From: Ciceribacter sp. L1K22
GTDB taxonomy: Bacteria > Pseudomonadota > Alphaproteobacteria > Rhizobiales > Rhizobiaceae
Length of the DNA: 64,000 nt
Direction: 5' to 3'
Assembly (NCBI RefSeq): GCF_017599385.1
Contig: NZ_JAGFPK010000001.1
Span: forward strand, 2,307,541 to 2,371,540
The notes under the pieces were generated by a model that saw nothing but the letters and a program-made list of their open reading frames with translations, was not told where the DNA came from and did not search any database. Below are positions 24,348-33,127 of the stretch, one piece after another. A program made the translations under genes and the position numbers. Within the stretch, counting starts at the first letter, position 1. Each line of letters begins with the position of its first letter.

Positions 24348-25802
24348 TCACCCCATGAGCGCGTCGAGCCACTCGCGCGAGAGCGTCCGTTCCAGGTCTG
24401 CCGCGATCGCATCGAGCGCATCCTCGACCCCCTGCCGGAAATTCGCCCCGCTGGCTTCGACTCCGAGGCTCGACAGCAGGTGCGCCCGATAGGAATCACT
24501 GTCGAACAGACCGTGCAGGTAGGTGCCTGTCACCCGGCCGTCGGCGGAGATCGCGCCCTCGGCCCGACCGTCGACCGACACCGCCGGCCGCGCACAGTCC
24601 GGTCCTGTCGTCACGCCAAGATGGATCTCGTATCCGGTGAGATCGGCATCGAATTCCAGCGAGCGGGCGACGGTGTTGCGCACGGTCTTTTCCGGCGCCA
24701 TTTCGGTCTCGACGTCGAGCAGGCCGAGGCCCGCGACCTCCCGCATGCCGCCTTCAATTCCCTCGGGATCGCGCACGCTGCGCCCGAGCATCTGATAGCC
24801 CCCACAAAGGCCGATAATCCGTCCCCCGCGCTGCCGATGCCGCTCGATGTCACGATCCCAACCCTGCGCCCTAAGATCGATGAGGTCGCCGATCGTCGAT
24901 TTCGATCCTGGCAGGACAACAAGCGCCGCATCCTCCGGAAACCGCGCCCCCGGTTGTACGAACACCACCTCAACGTTCGGCTCCGCCATCAGCGGGTCGA
25001 GATCGTCGAAATTGGCGATGCGCGACAGAACCGGCACCGCCACGACGAGGCCTCTGCCCGCAGGCCGCGACAGTTTCTCGAGCGCCACCGAGTCTTCGGC
25101 CGGCAGCAGCCGCGCCGCCTTTAGCCACGGCACCACGCCGTAGCACGGCCAACCGGTAAACCCACCGATCGCCGCGATCCCGTCATCGAACAGCGTCACG
25201 TCGCCGCGAAACTTGTTGATGATGTAGCCGGAGATCATCCGCCGGTCTTCCTCAGGCAAAATCGTATGCGTTCCGACCAGCGAGGCGATCACCCCGCCGC
25301 GATCGATGTCGCCCACCAGCACGACCGGCACGCCGGCCCGCGTCGCAAACCCCATATTGGCGATGTCGCCGGCGCGCAGGTTGATTTCGGCCGGTGACCC
25401 GGCACCCTCGACGATCACCAGATCGGTGCCGGCGCGGATGGTTTCGTAGCTTTCCATCACCGCCGCCATCAGGCCGGGTTTGAGAGCCTGGTAGTCCCGG
25501 CCCTTCGCCTGGCCGGTGACCTTGCCCTGCACGACGATCTGGCTCCCCGTCTCCGACTGTGGTTTGAGCAGCACGGGGTTCATGTGCACGGATGGCGGCA
25601 CACGACACGCCAGCGCCTGCAGCCACTGCGCTCGCCCCATCTCGCCGCCGTCGGCGGCGACCGCCGCATTGTTCGACATGTTCTGCGGCTTGAACGGGCG
25701 GACCGACAGTCCTCGGTTCGAAGCGAGTCGGCAGAGACCTGCGACAAGTATCGTCTTTCCGACATCAGAGCCCGTGCCCTGCAGCATAATCGATTTGCTC
25801 AT
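24348..25802 (-). CDS. cobQ: Cobyric acid synthase CobQ
   Basis: The 484-residue enzyme amidates the b, d, e and g carboxylates of adenosylcobyrinic acid a,c-diamide in cobalamin synthesis. It shows the N-terminal P-loop ([20 protein letters not shown]), [19 protein letters not shown], then the glutamine amidotransferase half with [11 protein letters not shown] and the nucleophile Cys in [11 protein letters not shown], and the closing [12 protein letters not shown] 25802 starts the CobQ-typical [11 protein letters not shown]. Its nearness to a corrinoid-dependent methyl-transfer locus is consistent with high B12 demand. No cobalamin riboswitch was recognised in the leader. Confidence 0.96.
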   Translation of the reverse strand: MSKSIMLQGTGSDVGKTILVAGLCRLASNRGLSVRPFKPQNMSNNAAVAADGGEMGRAQWLQALACRVPPSVHMNPVLLKPQSETGSQIVVQGKVTGQAKGRDYQALKPGLMAAVMESYETIRAGTDLVIVEGAGSPAEINLRAGDIANMGFATRAGVPVVLVGDIDRGGVIASLVGTHTILPEEDRRMISGYIINKFRGDVTLFDDGIAAIGGFTGWPCYGVVPWLKAARLLPAEDSVALEKLSRPAGRGLVVAVPVLSRIANFDDLDPLMAEPNVEVVFVQPGARFPEDAALVVLPGSKSTIGDLIDLRAQGWDRDIERHRQRGGRIIGLCGGYQMLGRSVRDPEGIEGGMREVAGLGLLDVETEMAPEKTVRNTVARSLEFDADLTGYEIHLGVTTGPDCARPAVSVDGRAEGAISADGRVTGTYLHGLFDSDSYRAHLLSSLGVEASGANFRQGVEDALDAIAADLERTLSREWLDALMG

Positions 25803-26039
25803 GTCGCTTTCGGTCACGCCCCTCGCCATCGGCCTGCCGCGCTTATGCCGCGTTTTAGCCTTGTTTTCCAGACGTTTCAGTCATCCGCCGCACGCCATCC
25901 CAAACTTGGCGTGCCGTTTTTGCGACCGACCGCTGAATTGCGACATCCCGCGGCGCCGTCAGGCACGAGCGGTGTCGGCGACAGGCATATTCCCACTTCC
26001 AGAAATACGAAAGAGGGCCGTGGCGGCCGGGAGTTGAAA

Positions 26040-26168
26040 ATGATCTACGTCTTCACCGAGAAGAACAGCATCCGCATCGTCTGGAATTCGGCCCCGGCCC
26101 CGGCGAAGCGGGCCGCGAATTGGGAAAGCTGGCGCCCCTTGGCGCGTCGCGTCCTCGGCAATCGCTGA
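26040..26168 (+). CDS. Small hypothetical protein (42 aa)
   Basis: ATG at 26040 follows GGGAGTTGAAA and opens a 42-codon frame beginning MIYVFTEKNSIRIVWNS and ending in a basic, Trp-containing tail. The good ribosome site and composed alpha/beta pattern suggest a real small gene of the kind common in Rhizobiales. Function unknown. Confidence 0.5.
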   Translation: MIYVFTEKNSIRIVWNSAPAPAKRAANWESWRPLARRVLGNR

Positions 26169-26677
26169 ACTCATCAGGTCATGGTGTGAAAATGCGCTCC
26201 GGCACGCAAAACCTGAGCCGGAGCGCTACGGTCGCTGACCGCTGAAATTCGTTTTAAAGCCACATTCTTACCGGACCGTTAGTGTCCAATAACCAAATTT
26301 GTGCCGATACCGGGCGACGCAGAGAAGACACTGTGCGTCTCACGTGGACACGCAAATTTCCTGGTTGTCGTTCCCTCCCCTAAAAGCGCTGTGAGAGCGG
26401 CGGAAAAGACCCTCTTGCGGGCTTTATCTGCATGAAAAGGTTGATTTCCGTGGCGGAAGCTCTACGCTTGTCTCCGTCAAACGCGGATGCACGCTGGCGT
26501 CGACAGGGTTCCGTCGCCGGAAGAAAAAGACAATCCCCTTGACGCATTCGAGGCTGTGCCGCTCAACCCAAGCTTTGCGGAGCAGTCCCGGTCACGCCAT
26601 TGGACGGATTGGCTTGCAGTATCCTCTCCGTCCCGTCTTTGAACGCTGCACATCCCGAGACTGGGAGGTCTTGACCT
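26169..26677 (+). other. 509-bp leader region with hairpins before betaine transporter
   Basis: No gene is seen here. A perfect 10-bp stem (GCGCTCCGGC at 26194-26203, GCCGGAGCGC at 26217-26226, 13-base loop) may terminate the upstream small gene, though only a weak T-run follows. Further on, GTGTCC at 26283 and GGACAC near 26344 bracket an inner GACGCA/TGCGTC stem. They could form a structured leader or operator in front of the transporter operon. CTGGGAGGT precedes the ATG at 26678. Confidence 0.5.
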
Positions 26678-27676
26678 ATGAAGAAGCTCCTCGCTTCCAC
26701 TTTCCTTGCCGCCAGCATCTACGCGCTCGCCGGCTCTGCTCAGGCAGCCGAATGCGGTGACGTGTCGATCGCTGAAATGAACTGGGCATCGGCCGGCGTC
26801 GCCGCTTATGTCGACAAGATCATCCTCGAAAACGGCTACGGCTGCAACGTGACGGTCGTCACGGGTGACACCATGCCGACGTTCGCCTCCATGAACGAAA
26901 AGGGCCAGCCGGACATGGCGCCGGAATTCTGGGTCAATGCCGTGCGCACCGCGCTCGACGAGGCGATCGCCGAAGGCCGCCTGATCCAGGCCGCTCCGCT
27001 GCTCTCCGACGGTGGCGTCGAAGGCTGGTGGATTCCGAAGTTCCTGGCCGACGAGCACCCGGACATCAAGACGGTTCAGGATGCGCTCGAGCATCCGGAA
27101 CTCTTCCCGGCTCCCGAAGACGCGTCCAAGGGCGCCGTCACCAACTGCCCGGCTGGCTGGAACTGCCAGGTTTCGACCGCCAACCTTTATCGCGCGCTGA
27201 AGGCCGACGAGAAGGGCTTCGAACTGGTTGATACCGGATCGGCCGCCGGCCTTGACGGCTCGATCGCAAATGCGTTCGAAAACAAGAAGGGCTGGCTCGG
27301 CTATTACTGGGCTCCGACCGCCATCCTCGGCAAGTACGAGATGGTCCGTCTTTCCTTCGGCGTCGAGCACGACAAGGCCAACTGGGACGCCTGCACGGCC
27401 GTTCCGGACTGCCCGGATCCGAAGGTCAACGCCTATCCGGTCTCTGACGTCTACACCGTCGTCACCAAGGGCTTCTCCGAAAAAGCCGGCGTTGCCATGG
27501 ACTATGTGAAGACCCGCAAGTGGGACAACCAGACCGTCGGCAAGGTTCTCGCCTGGATGGACGAAAACCAGGGCACCAATGAAGATGGCGCCAAGCATTT
27601 CCTCGAAAACTACGAGGACATGTGGACGACCTGGGTTGCCCCCGAGGTTGCCGAGAAGGTCAAGGCCGCTCTCTGA
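26678..27676 (+). CDS. Periplasmic betaine/choline-type binding protein (OpuAC/ProX-like)
   Basis: The 332-residue precursor has a signal peptide (residues 1-24, ending GSAQA|A) and an OpuAC-like mature domain. Aromatic positions suited to a quaternary-ammonium cage are present: MNWASAG (Trp36), EFWVNAV, GWWIPKFL and LGYYWAPTA. It should deliver a betaine such as glycine or proline betaine to the downstream permease. The enzymes encoded after the transporter support a methylated amine as substrate. A strong hairpin follows the gene, which may set its higher expression relative to the membrane subunits. Confidence 0.9.
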   Translation: MKKLLASTFLAASIYALAGSAQAAECGDVSIAEMNWASAGVAAYVDKIILENGYGCNVTVVTGDTMPTFASMNEKGQPDMAPEFWVNAVRTALDEAIAEGRLIQAAPLLSDGGVEGWWIPKFLADEHPDIKTVQDALEHPELFPAPEDASKGAVTNCPAGWNCQVSTANLYRALKADEKGFELVDTGSAAGLDGSIANAFENKKGWLGYYWAPTAILGKYEMVRLSFGVEHDKANWDACTAVPDCPDPKVNAYPVSDVYTVVTKGFSEKAGVAMDYVKTRKWDNQTVGKVLAWMDENQGTNEDGAKHFLENYEDMWTTWVAPEVAEKVKAAL

Positions 27677-27694
27677 TATCATTGTGACGTAATC

Positions 27695-27720
27695 CGCGGC
27701 GGGCTCCCGGGCCCGCCGCG
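27695..27720 (+). terminator. Stem-loop between binding-protein and permease genes
   Basis: CGCGGCGGGC at 27695-27704 pairs with GCCCGCCGCG at 27711-27720 (10 bp, 6-base loop). There is no T-run directly after it, so it is more likely an mRNA-stabilising or attenuating hairpin than a full terminator. Such hairpins commonly raise binding-protein yield over permease. Confidence 0.6.
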
Positions 27721-27895
27721 CCTTCTGCGAAGCGGCCTGCCGCATAACGCCATTCAACGACGACCGACGTCGCAGACGGTATGAATTCCATCTTGGAACT
27801 CGATTAGCCTCTCGCCGCGGGATTATGGCATCGCCGTCAAGGCCCATCGCAGCGTTTCGAACGCCACAAAGACGAGGGCTCAAAAGGGGAAAGAG

Positions 27896-28810
27896 ATGGC
27901 TTCGACCTTATGCAACTACCTGCCGGAACTGCTCTGCAAGTTTCCGGCGATCGACAACGACCTCATGCGCGTCGTGCGCAAGAGCGTGGACGACAGTTTC
28001 AAATCCTTCGTCCGTGCCTATGGCAACGTGATCGACGCGGTCACGCACCCTCTCCAGCTCTTTCTGAACTGGCTTGAGGCGCTCTTCGTCAGCACGCCTT
28101 GGTTCATTTTCCTTCTTGTCATGGTGGTGATCGTCTATCTGGCGAGCCGCAATCTGAAAATTGTCGCGCTGACGATCGTCGGTATGCTGCTGATCGGCTT
28201 TGTCGGCCTGTGGGAAGACACGATGATCACGCTCGCGATCGTCACCGTCTCCACGCTTCTTGCCATCGTCATCGGCATCCCGATCGGCATCATGATGGCC
28301 CGTTCAGACCGCGCCCAGTCGATCGTCAATCCGATCCTGGATGTCATGCAGACCATGCCGAGCTTCGTTTACCTCATCCCCGTGGTGATGATCTTCGGCA
28401 TCGGCAAGGTTCCAGGGGTCATCGCCGTCGTCATCTATGCGGTGCCGCCGATGATCCGCCTGACCAACCTCGGCATCCGCCTCGTCGACCGCGAGGTGCT
28501 CGAGGCCGCCGACGCCTTCGGCTCTTCGCCCGGGCAGAAGCTGAGAAACGTTCAGATCCCGCTTGCCCTCCCAACAGTCATGGCCGGCATCAACCAGACC
28601 ATCATGATGTCGCTGGCCATGGTCGTCGTCGCATCCATGATCGGCGTCGGCGGGCTCGGCAAGAACGTGCTGCAGGCGATCTCCAACCAGTTCCTCACCA
28701 TCGGCTTCCTGAACGGCTTCGCGCTGGTCGCCATCGCGATCATCTTCGACCGCACCAGCCAGGCCTTCGGCAAGCGCCTGCAGAAACACACGGAGGTCGT
28801 CCATGGCTAG
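27896..28810 (+). CDS. Betaine ABC transporter permease (ProW/HutW-like)
   Basis: The 304-residue inner-membrane protein has about seven hydrophobic segments, starting with WFIFLLVMVVIVYLAS. The conserved permease EAA loop is seen as EAADAFGSSPGQKLRNVQIPLALPTVMAGINQ near residues 200-230; it docks onto the ATPase. The N-terminus is a soluble extension with two Cys. It overlaps the ATPase gene by 8 bases. The family takes up betaines, proline or histidine. Confidence 0.92.
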   Translation: MASTLCNYLPELLCKFPAIDNDLMRVVRKSVDDSFKSFVRAYGNVIDAVTHPLQLFLNWLEALFVSTPWFIFLLVMVVIVYLASRNLKIVALTIVGMLLIGFVGLWEDTMITLAIVTVSTLLAIVIGIPIGIMMARSDRAQSIVNPILDVMQTMPSFVYLIPVVMIFGIGKVPGVIAVVIYAVPPMIRLTNLGIRLVDREVLEAADAFGSSPGQKLRNVQIPLALPTVMAGINQTIMMSLAMVVVASMIGVGGLGKNVLQAISNQFLTIGFLNGFALVAIAIIFDRTSQAFGKRLQKHTEVVHG

Positions 28811-29852
28811 TCACGGCATCGAAATCCGCAATCTCTACAAGATCTTCGGACCCGACGGCGCGGCCTATATAGACCGCGTCAAGGACGGCATGTCGAAGGC
28901 GGAACTCAACGAGAAATACGGCCACGTGCTCGGCCTGAAAGACATCAACATCTCGATGCCCGCCGGCGGCATCACCGTCGTGATGGGCCTGTCCGGCTCC
29001 GGCAAGTCGACGCTGATCCGCCACATCAACCGGCTGATCGAACCGACCTCCGGCGAGGTGCTCTACGACAATGTCGACGTCTGCCGCATGAACCAGACGG
29101 AACTGCGGGAATTTCGTCGCCACAAGACGGCGATGGTGTTCCAGAAATTCGCACTGCTTCCGCACCGCACGGTCATGGAAAACACCGTTTACGGCCTGGA
29201 TATTCAGGGCATCCCCCGGAGCAAGAGCGAAAAGACGGCGCAGCACTGGATCGAGCGGGTCGGTTTGGCCGGCTTCGAGCGGCACTACCCGAACCAGCTG
29301 TCGGGCGGCATGCAGCAGCGTGTCGGCCTTGCTCGTGCGCTTGCCAACGACGCCGACATCCTGCTGATGGACGAGGCCTATTCGGCGCTCGATCCGCTGA
29401 TCCGCGTGGATATGCAGACCGTGCTTCTCGACCTGCAGCAGGAATTGAAGAAGACCGTCGTCTTCATTACCCACGACCTCGACGAGGCGCTCCGCCTTGG
29501 TGACAAGATCGCGATCCTGCGTGATGGCGAGGTGGTCCAGCAGGGCACGGGCCAGCAGATCGTGCTCTCGCCGGCCGACGACTACATCACCGCCTTCGTC
29601 AAGGAGGTGAACCGCGGCCGCGTCATCATGGTCGATACCATCATGCAGTCCGTTCCGGATGGCTTGCAGGCGATGCCGCTCGCCAGCGGCACCGTGCTGG
29701 AAGCGGCCGCCAAGGAAATGACCGACGCCGAACAGTCGAAGGCGATCGTCACCGGAGACGGCGGCAAGCCGCTCGGCATGGTCGACCTTCACACGATCAT
29801 AGCGGCCATGGTCACCCCCTCGACGCACATGGACCCGAAGATCGCCGCCTGA
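28803..29852 (+). CDS. Betaine ABC transporter ATP-binding protein (ProV/HutV-like)
   Basis: The 349-residue ATPase has Walker A (GLSGSGKST, residues 62-70), Q-loop (VFQKFALLPH), signature (LSGGMQQR), Walker B (ILLMDEAYSALD) and the switch His (FITHDLDEA). The long N-terminal insert before the strand GLKDINISM is typical of ProV/OpuAA. A short C-terminal regulatory region follows, reduced compared with full CBS-pair proteins. A strong terminator lies 20 bases after the stop. Confidence 0.95.
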   Translation: MASHGIEIRNLYKIFGPDGAAYIDRVKDGMSKAELNEKYGHVLGLKDINISMPAGGITVVMGLSGSGKSTLIRHINRLIEPTSGEVLYDNVDVCRMNQTELREFRRHKTAMVFQKFALLPHRTVMENTVYGLDIQGIPRSKSEKTAQHWIERVGLAGFERHYPNQLSGGMQQRVGLARALANDADILLMDEAYSALDPLIRVDMQTVLLDLQQELKKTVVFITHDLDEALRLGDKIAILRDGEVVQQGTGQQIVLSPADDYITAFVKEVNRGRVIMVDTIMQSVPDGLQAMPLASGTVLEAAAKEMTDAEQSKAIVTGDGGKPLGMVDLHTIIAAMVTPSTHMDPKIAA

Positions 29853-29872
29853 GGGCGACACCGATCGCTGAA

Positions 29873-29911
29873 GGGCCGCCCCGCGGAAACGCCGGGCGGC
29901 CTTTTCGTTTT
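29873..29911 (+). terminator. Rho-independent terminator after betaine transporter
   Basis: GGCCGCCC (29874-29881) and GGGCGGCC (29894-29901) form an 8-bp GC stem around a 12-base loop, followed by TTTTCGTTTT. It ends the transporter transcript before the bmt gene. Confidence 0.9.
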
Positions 29912-29923
29912 GCGCCTTGCCGG

Positions 29924-29945
29924 GACATAAAGAAAGCTTTATATC
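29924..29945. promoter_or_regulatory. Palindrome upstream of bmt, resembling methionine-regulon operator
   Basis: GACATAAAG, four bases, then CTTTATATC form a 9-bp inverted repeat with one mismatch, 28 bases before the bmt ATG. The ATAAAG-N4-CTTTAT core resembles operators of ArsR-family SAM/SAH-responsive regulators of methionine genes in alphaproteobacteria. The regulator match is inference. Confidence 0.55.
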
Positions 29946-29973
29946 ATTTCCGAACAACACGAGAGGAAAACCC

Positions 29974-30996
29974 ATGTCCGTCGCCCACGATCCGCTGTCC
30001 CTTCTGCTGGCCGAAAAGGGCGTGCTGCTCGCCGATGGCGCCACCGGCACCAATCTCTTCGCCCAGGGCCTTCAGGCTGGCGAGGCGCCGGAGCTGTGGA
30101 ACGAGGATGAGCCGGAAAAGATCGTCAAGCTGCACCAGGACTTCGTCGATGCGGGTGCCGATATCATCCTCACCAATTCCTTCGGCGGCACGCGTCACCG
30201 CCTCAAGCTGCACAACGCCCAGTACCGGGTGTTCGAGCTGAACCGCAAGGCTGCGCAAATCGCCCGCTCGGTTGCCGACAAGGCCGGCCGCAAGGTCATC
30301 GTCGCCGGTTCCGTTGGTCCGACCGGCGAACTTCTGATTCCCCTCGGCGCCTTGAGCTACGAAGATGCGGTCGCAGCCTTCGCCGAGCAGATGGAGGGCC
30401 TCAAGGCCGGCGGCGCTGATGTCGCCTGGATCGAGACCATGTCGTCTCCGGAAGAAATTCGCGCCGCCGCCGAGGCCGCCGTCAGGGTCGGCATGCCCTA
30501 CACCTATACCGGCTCGTTCGATACCGCCGGCAAGACGATGATGGGCCTTGAGCCGAAGGACATCCACGGCGTTGCCAAGGATGTCGGCGAAGGCCCCCTC
30601 GCCGTCGGCGCCAATTGCGGCGTCGGCGCCTCCGACATTCTGGCAAGCTTGCTCGACATGACGGATGCCGACCCCTCGGCCACCGTCATCGTCAAGGGCA
30701 ATTGCGGTATCCCCGAATATCGCGGCGCCGAAATCTACTATTCCGGCACGCCGCCGCTGATGGCCGACTATGCCCGCCTTGCCCGCGATGCCGGCGCGAA
30801 AATCATCGGCGGCTGCTGCGGCACGTCCTGCGGCCATCTTGCGGCAATGCGTGAGGCGCTCGACAGCTATACGCCCGGCCCGCGACCGACCATCGAGACC
30901 ATCGTCGACCGCATCGGCCCGCTGCGCAACAAGACCGCAAGCGAATCCACGGCCGCGGGCGCGGGACGCGAGCGCCGCGGCCGTCGGCGCGACTGA
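29974..30996 (+). CDS. bmt: Betaine--homocysteine S-methyltransferase, with Arg-rich tail
   Basis: The 340-residue homocysteine methyltransferase transfers a methyl from betaine to homocysteine, giving methionine. It has LLADGATGTNLF, ILTNSFGGTRHRL, the zinc-ligand Cys in GANCGVGASD, and the C-terminal Cys pair in IGGCCGTSCGH. ATG 29974 follows GAGAGGAAAA. The last 16 residues (GAGRERRGRRRD) are an Arg/Gly-rich tail beyond the catalytic fold. It sits next to the betaine importer, as in Sinorhizobium, where a Bmt of this type links betaine catabolism to methionine synthesis. An upstream palindrome may bring methionine control. Confidence 0.88.
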   Translation: MSVAHDPLSLLLAEKGVLLADGATGTNLFAQGLQAGEAPELWNEDEPEKIVKLHQDFVDAGADIILTNSFGGTRHRLKLHNAQYRVFELNRKAAQIARSVADKAGRKVIVAGSVGPTGELLIPLGALSYEDAVAAFAEQMEGLKAGGADVAWIETMSSPEEIRAAAEAAVRVGMPYTYTGSFDTAGKTMMGLEPKDIHGVAKDVGEGPLAVGANCGVGASDILASLLDMTDADPSATVIVKGNCGIPEYRGAEIYYSGTPPLMADYARLARDAGAKIIGGCCGTSCGHLAAMREALDSYTPGPRPTIETIVDRIGPLRNKTASESTAAGAGRERRGRRRD

Positions 30997-31024
30997 TCGG
31001 TTTCGAAGGACCGGCTATCCACAG

Positions 31025-31060
31025 GCCGTCCGTTGCTCGCGCGACGGACGGTTTTCTTTT
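31025..31060 (+). terminator. Rho-independent terminator after bmt
   Basis: CCGTCCGT (31026-31033) pairs with ACGGACGG (31044-31051) and is followed by TTTTCTTTT. It separates bmt from the next small gene. Confidence 0.88.
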
Positions 31061-31118
31061 GGACGCCAACGGTTCTAATGGAGTGACAACGACGATTCGA
31101 ACATCACCGGAGGAGCCG

Positions 31119-31472
31119 ATGTCCGCCGCTCAGATCCCCTTTCCCGACCGTGAGACTGTCGCCGACAAGTTGTCTGCGCTCGAAGGCGATGGCGATGCCT
31201 TCCTCAAGCTCATCTTCGAAAATCCGGCCCAGGACGACAACCTGCTTGAAGGCCTGCTCTTCTACCTGAACCGCCAGTCCGAAGCGCGCTTCCTCAATTC
31301 GCTGAAGCTCGGACGCTGCGGCGAATGGCTTGGCTACAACGCTCCCTCCCGGCTTCAGATCCGCCTCTCGGAGGTGGCACGCTCCAGCCAGCACCCGGCC
31401 TTCGCGGCCTTCCGGGATGGTCTCACCCGCTCGGGCGGTCTTGAACGCGCCTACCCCAAATCCTCGGTCTGA
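31119..31472 (+). CDS. Hypothetical protein in methyltransferase locus
   Basis: The 117-residue helical protein starts after CGGAGGAGCC. It has an acidic N-terminus and a C-terminal basic end, without a known family. Placement after bmt could mean a role in betaine use, but the intervening terminator makes co-transcription unlikely. Confidence 0.7.
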   Translation: MSAAQIPFPDRETVADKLSALEGDGDAFLKLIFENPAQDDNLLEGLLFYLNRQSEARFLNSLKLGRCGEWLGYNAPSRLQIRLSEVARSSQHPAFAAFRDGLTRSGGLERAYPKSSV

Positions 31473-31478
31473 CCTCTC

Positions 31479-32276
31479 CTAGTCCGGCAACCGTTTGACG
31501 ACCGCGATGATCGGTCCCATCGGAAACCACCGGTCGTGCCGGCCGATGTCCGGCGCATAGAGGCTGGATATGCTGCCGTCGAGATAAAGCGCGTTGGCGC
31601 AGCCGAGCGTATCGCGGAAGAAGACGGCGAAGTCGTAGAATCGCACAGGTCTCTCCGAAATGACGAACCGGACCTTCCCCTGCCTGTCGATACCGACGCC
31701 ATTGCGGATTTTTAGGCTGTCGCTGTCAGGCAGGAATCGCGGATGGATTTGTCCGTCGATCACCAGCATCGGACCTGATTGCGTCGCATAGTCCGGTTTA
31801 AAGCTGGAGGCGAGATAGGCACCTGTCTCTTGCACCACCGCCCTACCACCTCCGACTGCGAAGACACCGTTCGGCAGCAGATGGAAATTCCCGTATCCGC
31901 TGCCTGTTACTGCCGCCTTGCGTTCGATGCCATACTCGACGAACAGGCCAATCGGTGAAAGATCGTCGTGGTACATCCCGCCATTGGTCGCGAAGCTGAC
32001 GACGTGACGGTCAAGCCAGAATGCCTGGACCAGCGCGAGGAAACTCCGATACGGCTCGCCGTTCGGGCGCCGGTTGACGATTCGGATATCGTCGATTTCC
32101 GAATCGAAATCGCAGACGATGTAGGCATTGCCGCCCGCCTCCTCCCTTTCGCACTCTTCCGAACGCGCTCCCGTCGCGCCGGAAATCAGCCCGAAGAGCA
32201 GCACCACGATAAAAACCCCCGTCCAATTCCGGGGGCTTCGCCGTTGCGTCACCACATATCTTAACAAGACGACCAC
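31479..32276 (-). CDS. Phosphodiester glycosidase family (NAGPA-like) exported protein
   Basis: The 265-residue protein has an N-terminal membrane/signal segment (WTGVFIVVLLFGLISG). The domain has NAGPA features: FATNGGMYHDDLSPIGLFVE, FHLLPNGVFAVGGG, ATQSGPMLVIDG, IRNGVGID and CANALYLDGSISSLY. NAGPA-like proteins cleave phosphodiester or glycosidic links in some bacterial exopolymers. It converges with the small gene upstream and is divergent from ParA. Confidence 0.85.
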   Translation of the reverse strand: MVVLLRYVVTQRRSPRNWTGVFIVVLLFGLISGATGARSEECEREEAGGNAYIVCDFDSEIDDIRIVNRRPNGEPYRSFLALVQAFWLDRHVVSFATNGGMYHDDLSPIGLFVEYGIERKAAVTGSGYGNFHLLPNGVFAVGGGRAVVQETGAYLASSFKPDYATQSGPMLVIDGQIHPRFLPDSDSLKIRNGVGIDRQGKVRFVISERPVRFYDFAVFFRDTLGCANALYLDGSISSLYAPDIGRHDRWFPMGPIIAVVKRLPD

Positions 32277-32390
32277 CCCTTTTACCGGTCGTTAACCATA
32301 ATGGCCAAACCTGTTAATACGACAGCATGCCTGACCGGCTGTCCGTCCTGAGCGATGAAGTGGCTCGATCCAATTTTCAAGGAAATCGAT

Positions 32391-33119
32391 ATGCCCATCA
32401 TGACCTTTGCCAATACCAAGGGCGGCGCCGGCAAGACCACGGCCGTCTTCGTTCTCGCCAGCGAGCTCGTCCGTCGCGGCACCCGCGTCACCATACTCGA
32501 TGCCGATCCGCGCGGCTGGATCAGCCGCTGGCATGCACTTGCCGCCTGTGGTGGTCTGCTGCAGGTCGTTGCCGTTGACGAACACTCCATCGAAGACGCC
32601 GCGGCCAAGGCCCGCAAGCGCGGAGGCTATACGCTGATCGACCTGCCGTCGAGCCACGACGCCCTGCTTGCCAAGGCCGTGGGCCTCGCCGACCACGTGA
32701 TGATCCCCGTCCAGGGCTGTGCGATGGATGCCGTCGGTGGCGCCCAGGTTCTCGAACTGCTCGGCGAACTCGAGCGCCAGTGCGACATTCGCATACCGCA
32801 TTCGGTCGTTCTCACCCGCGTCAACATCGCCGTCACCACCCGCGCCCTGCAGGCCGCCAAGGATTTCCTCGCCGGCCGCAACATCCACACCCTGTCGACG
32901 CCGATCGCCGAGCGCGCCGCCTACCGTGATGTCTTTGGCAAGGGCGGCCTGCTGCAGGCGCTCAACGGCGAGGAAGTCAGCAATCTCGACCGCGCCCTCG
33001 AAAACGCGGCCCAGCTCGCCAACGAAGTCCTGGCGCTGGTGCCCTCGCGCGCGGCCCGCACCGCCGCCCGCAAGATCGCCGATGCCAAGCCCGCGAAGCC
33101 GATGAGGAAGGCCGCCTGA
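32391..33119 (+). CDS. ParA-family ATPase without adjacent ParB
   Basis: The 242-residue deviant-Walker ATPase begins MTFANTKGGAGKTTAVFVLASEL with the K-G-G-x-G-K-T signature and continues to ILDADPRG and TLIDLPSS. ParA-like enzymes position plasmids, proteins or complexes. No ParB or parS is beside it, so it may be an orphan positioning ATPase, possibly connected to the surrounding methyltransferase genes, or unrelated. ATG 32391 was chosen because AAGGAAAT precedes it; an ATG at 32355 is possible. Confidence 0.85.
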   Translation: MPIMTFANTKGGAGKTTAVFVLASELVRRGTRVTILDADPRGWISRWHALAACGGLLQVVAVDEHSIEDAAAKARKRGGYTLIDLPSSHDALLAKAVGLADHVMIPVQGCAMDAVGGAQVLELLGELERQCDIRIPHSVVLTRVNIAVTTRALQAAKDFLAGRNIHTLSTPIAERAAYRDVFGKGGLLQALNGEEVSNLDRALENAAQLANEVLALVPSRAARTAARKIADAKPAKPMRKAA

Positions 33120-33127
33120 CCGCCTGA

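Noticed and set aside
25803..26039. Cobalamin riboswitch upstream of cobQ
   Set aside because: No B12-box-like conserved element was recognised in the 237-base leader on either strand.
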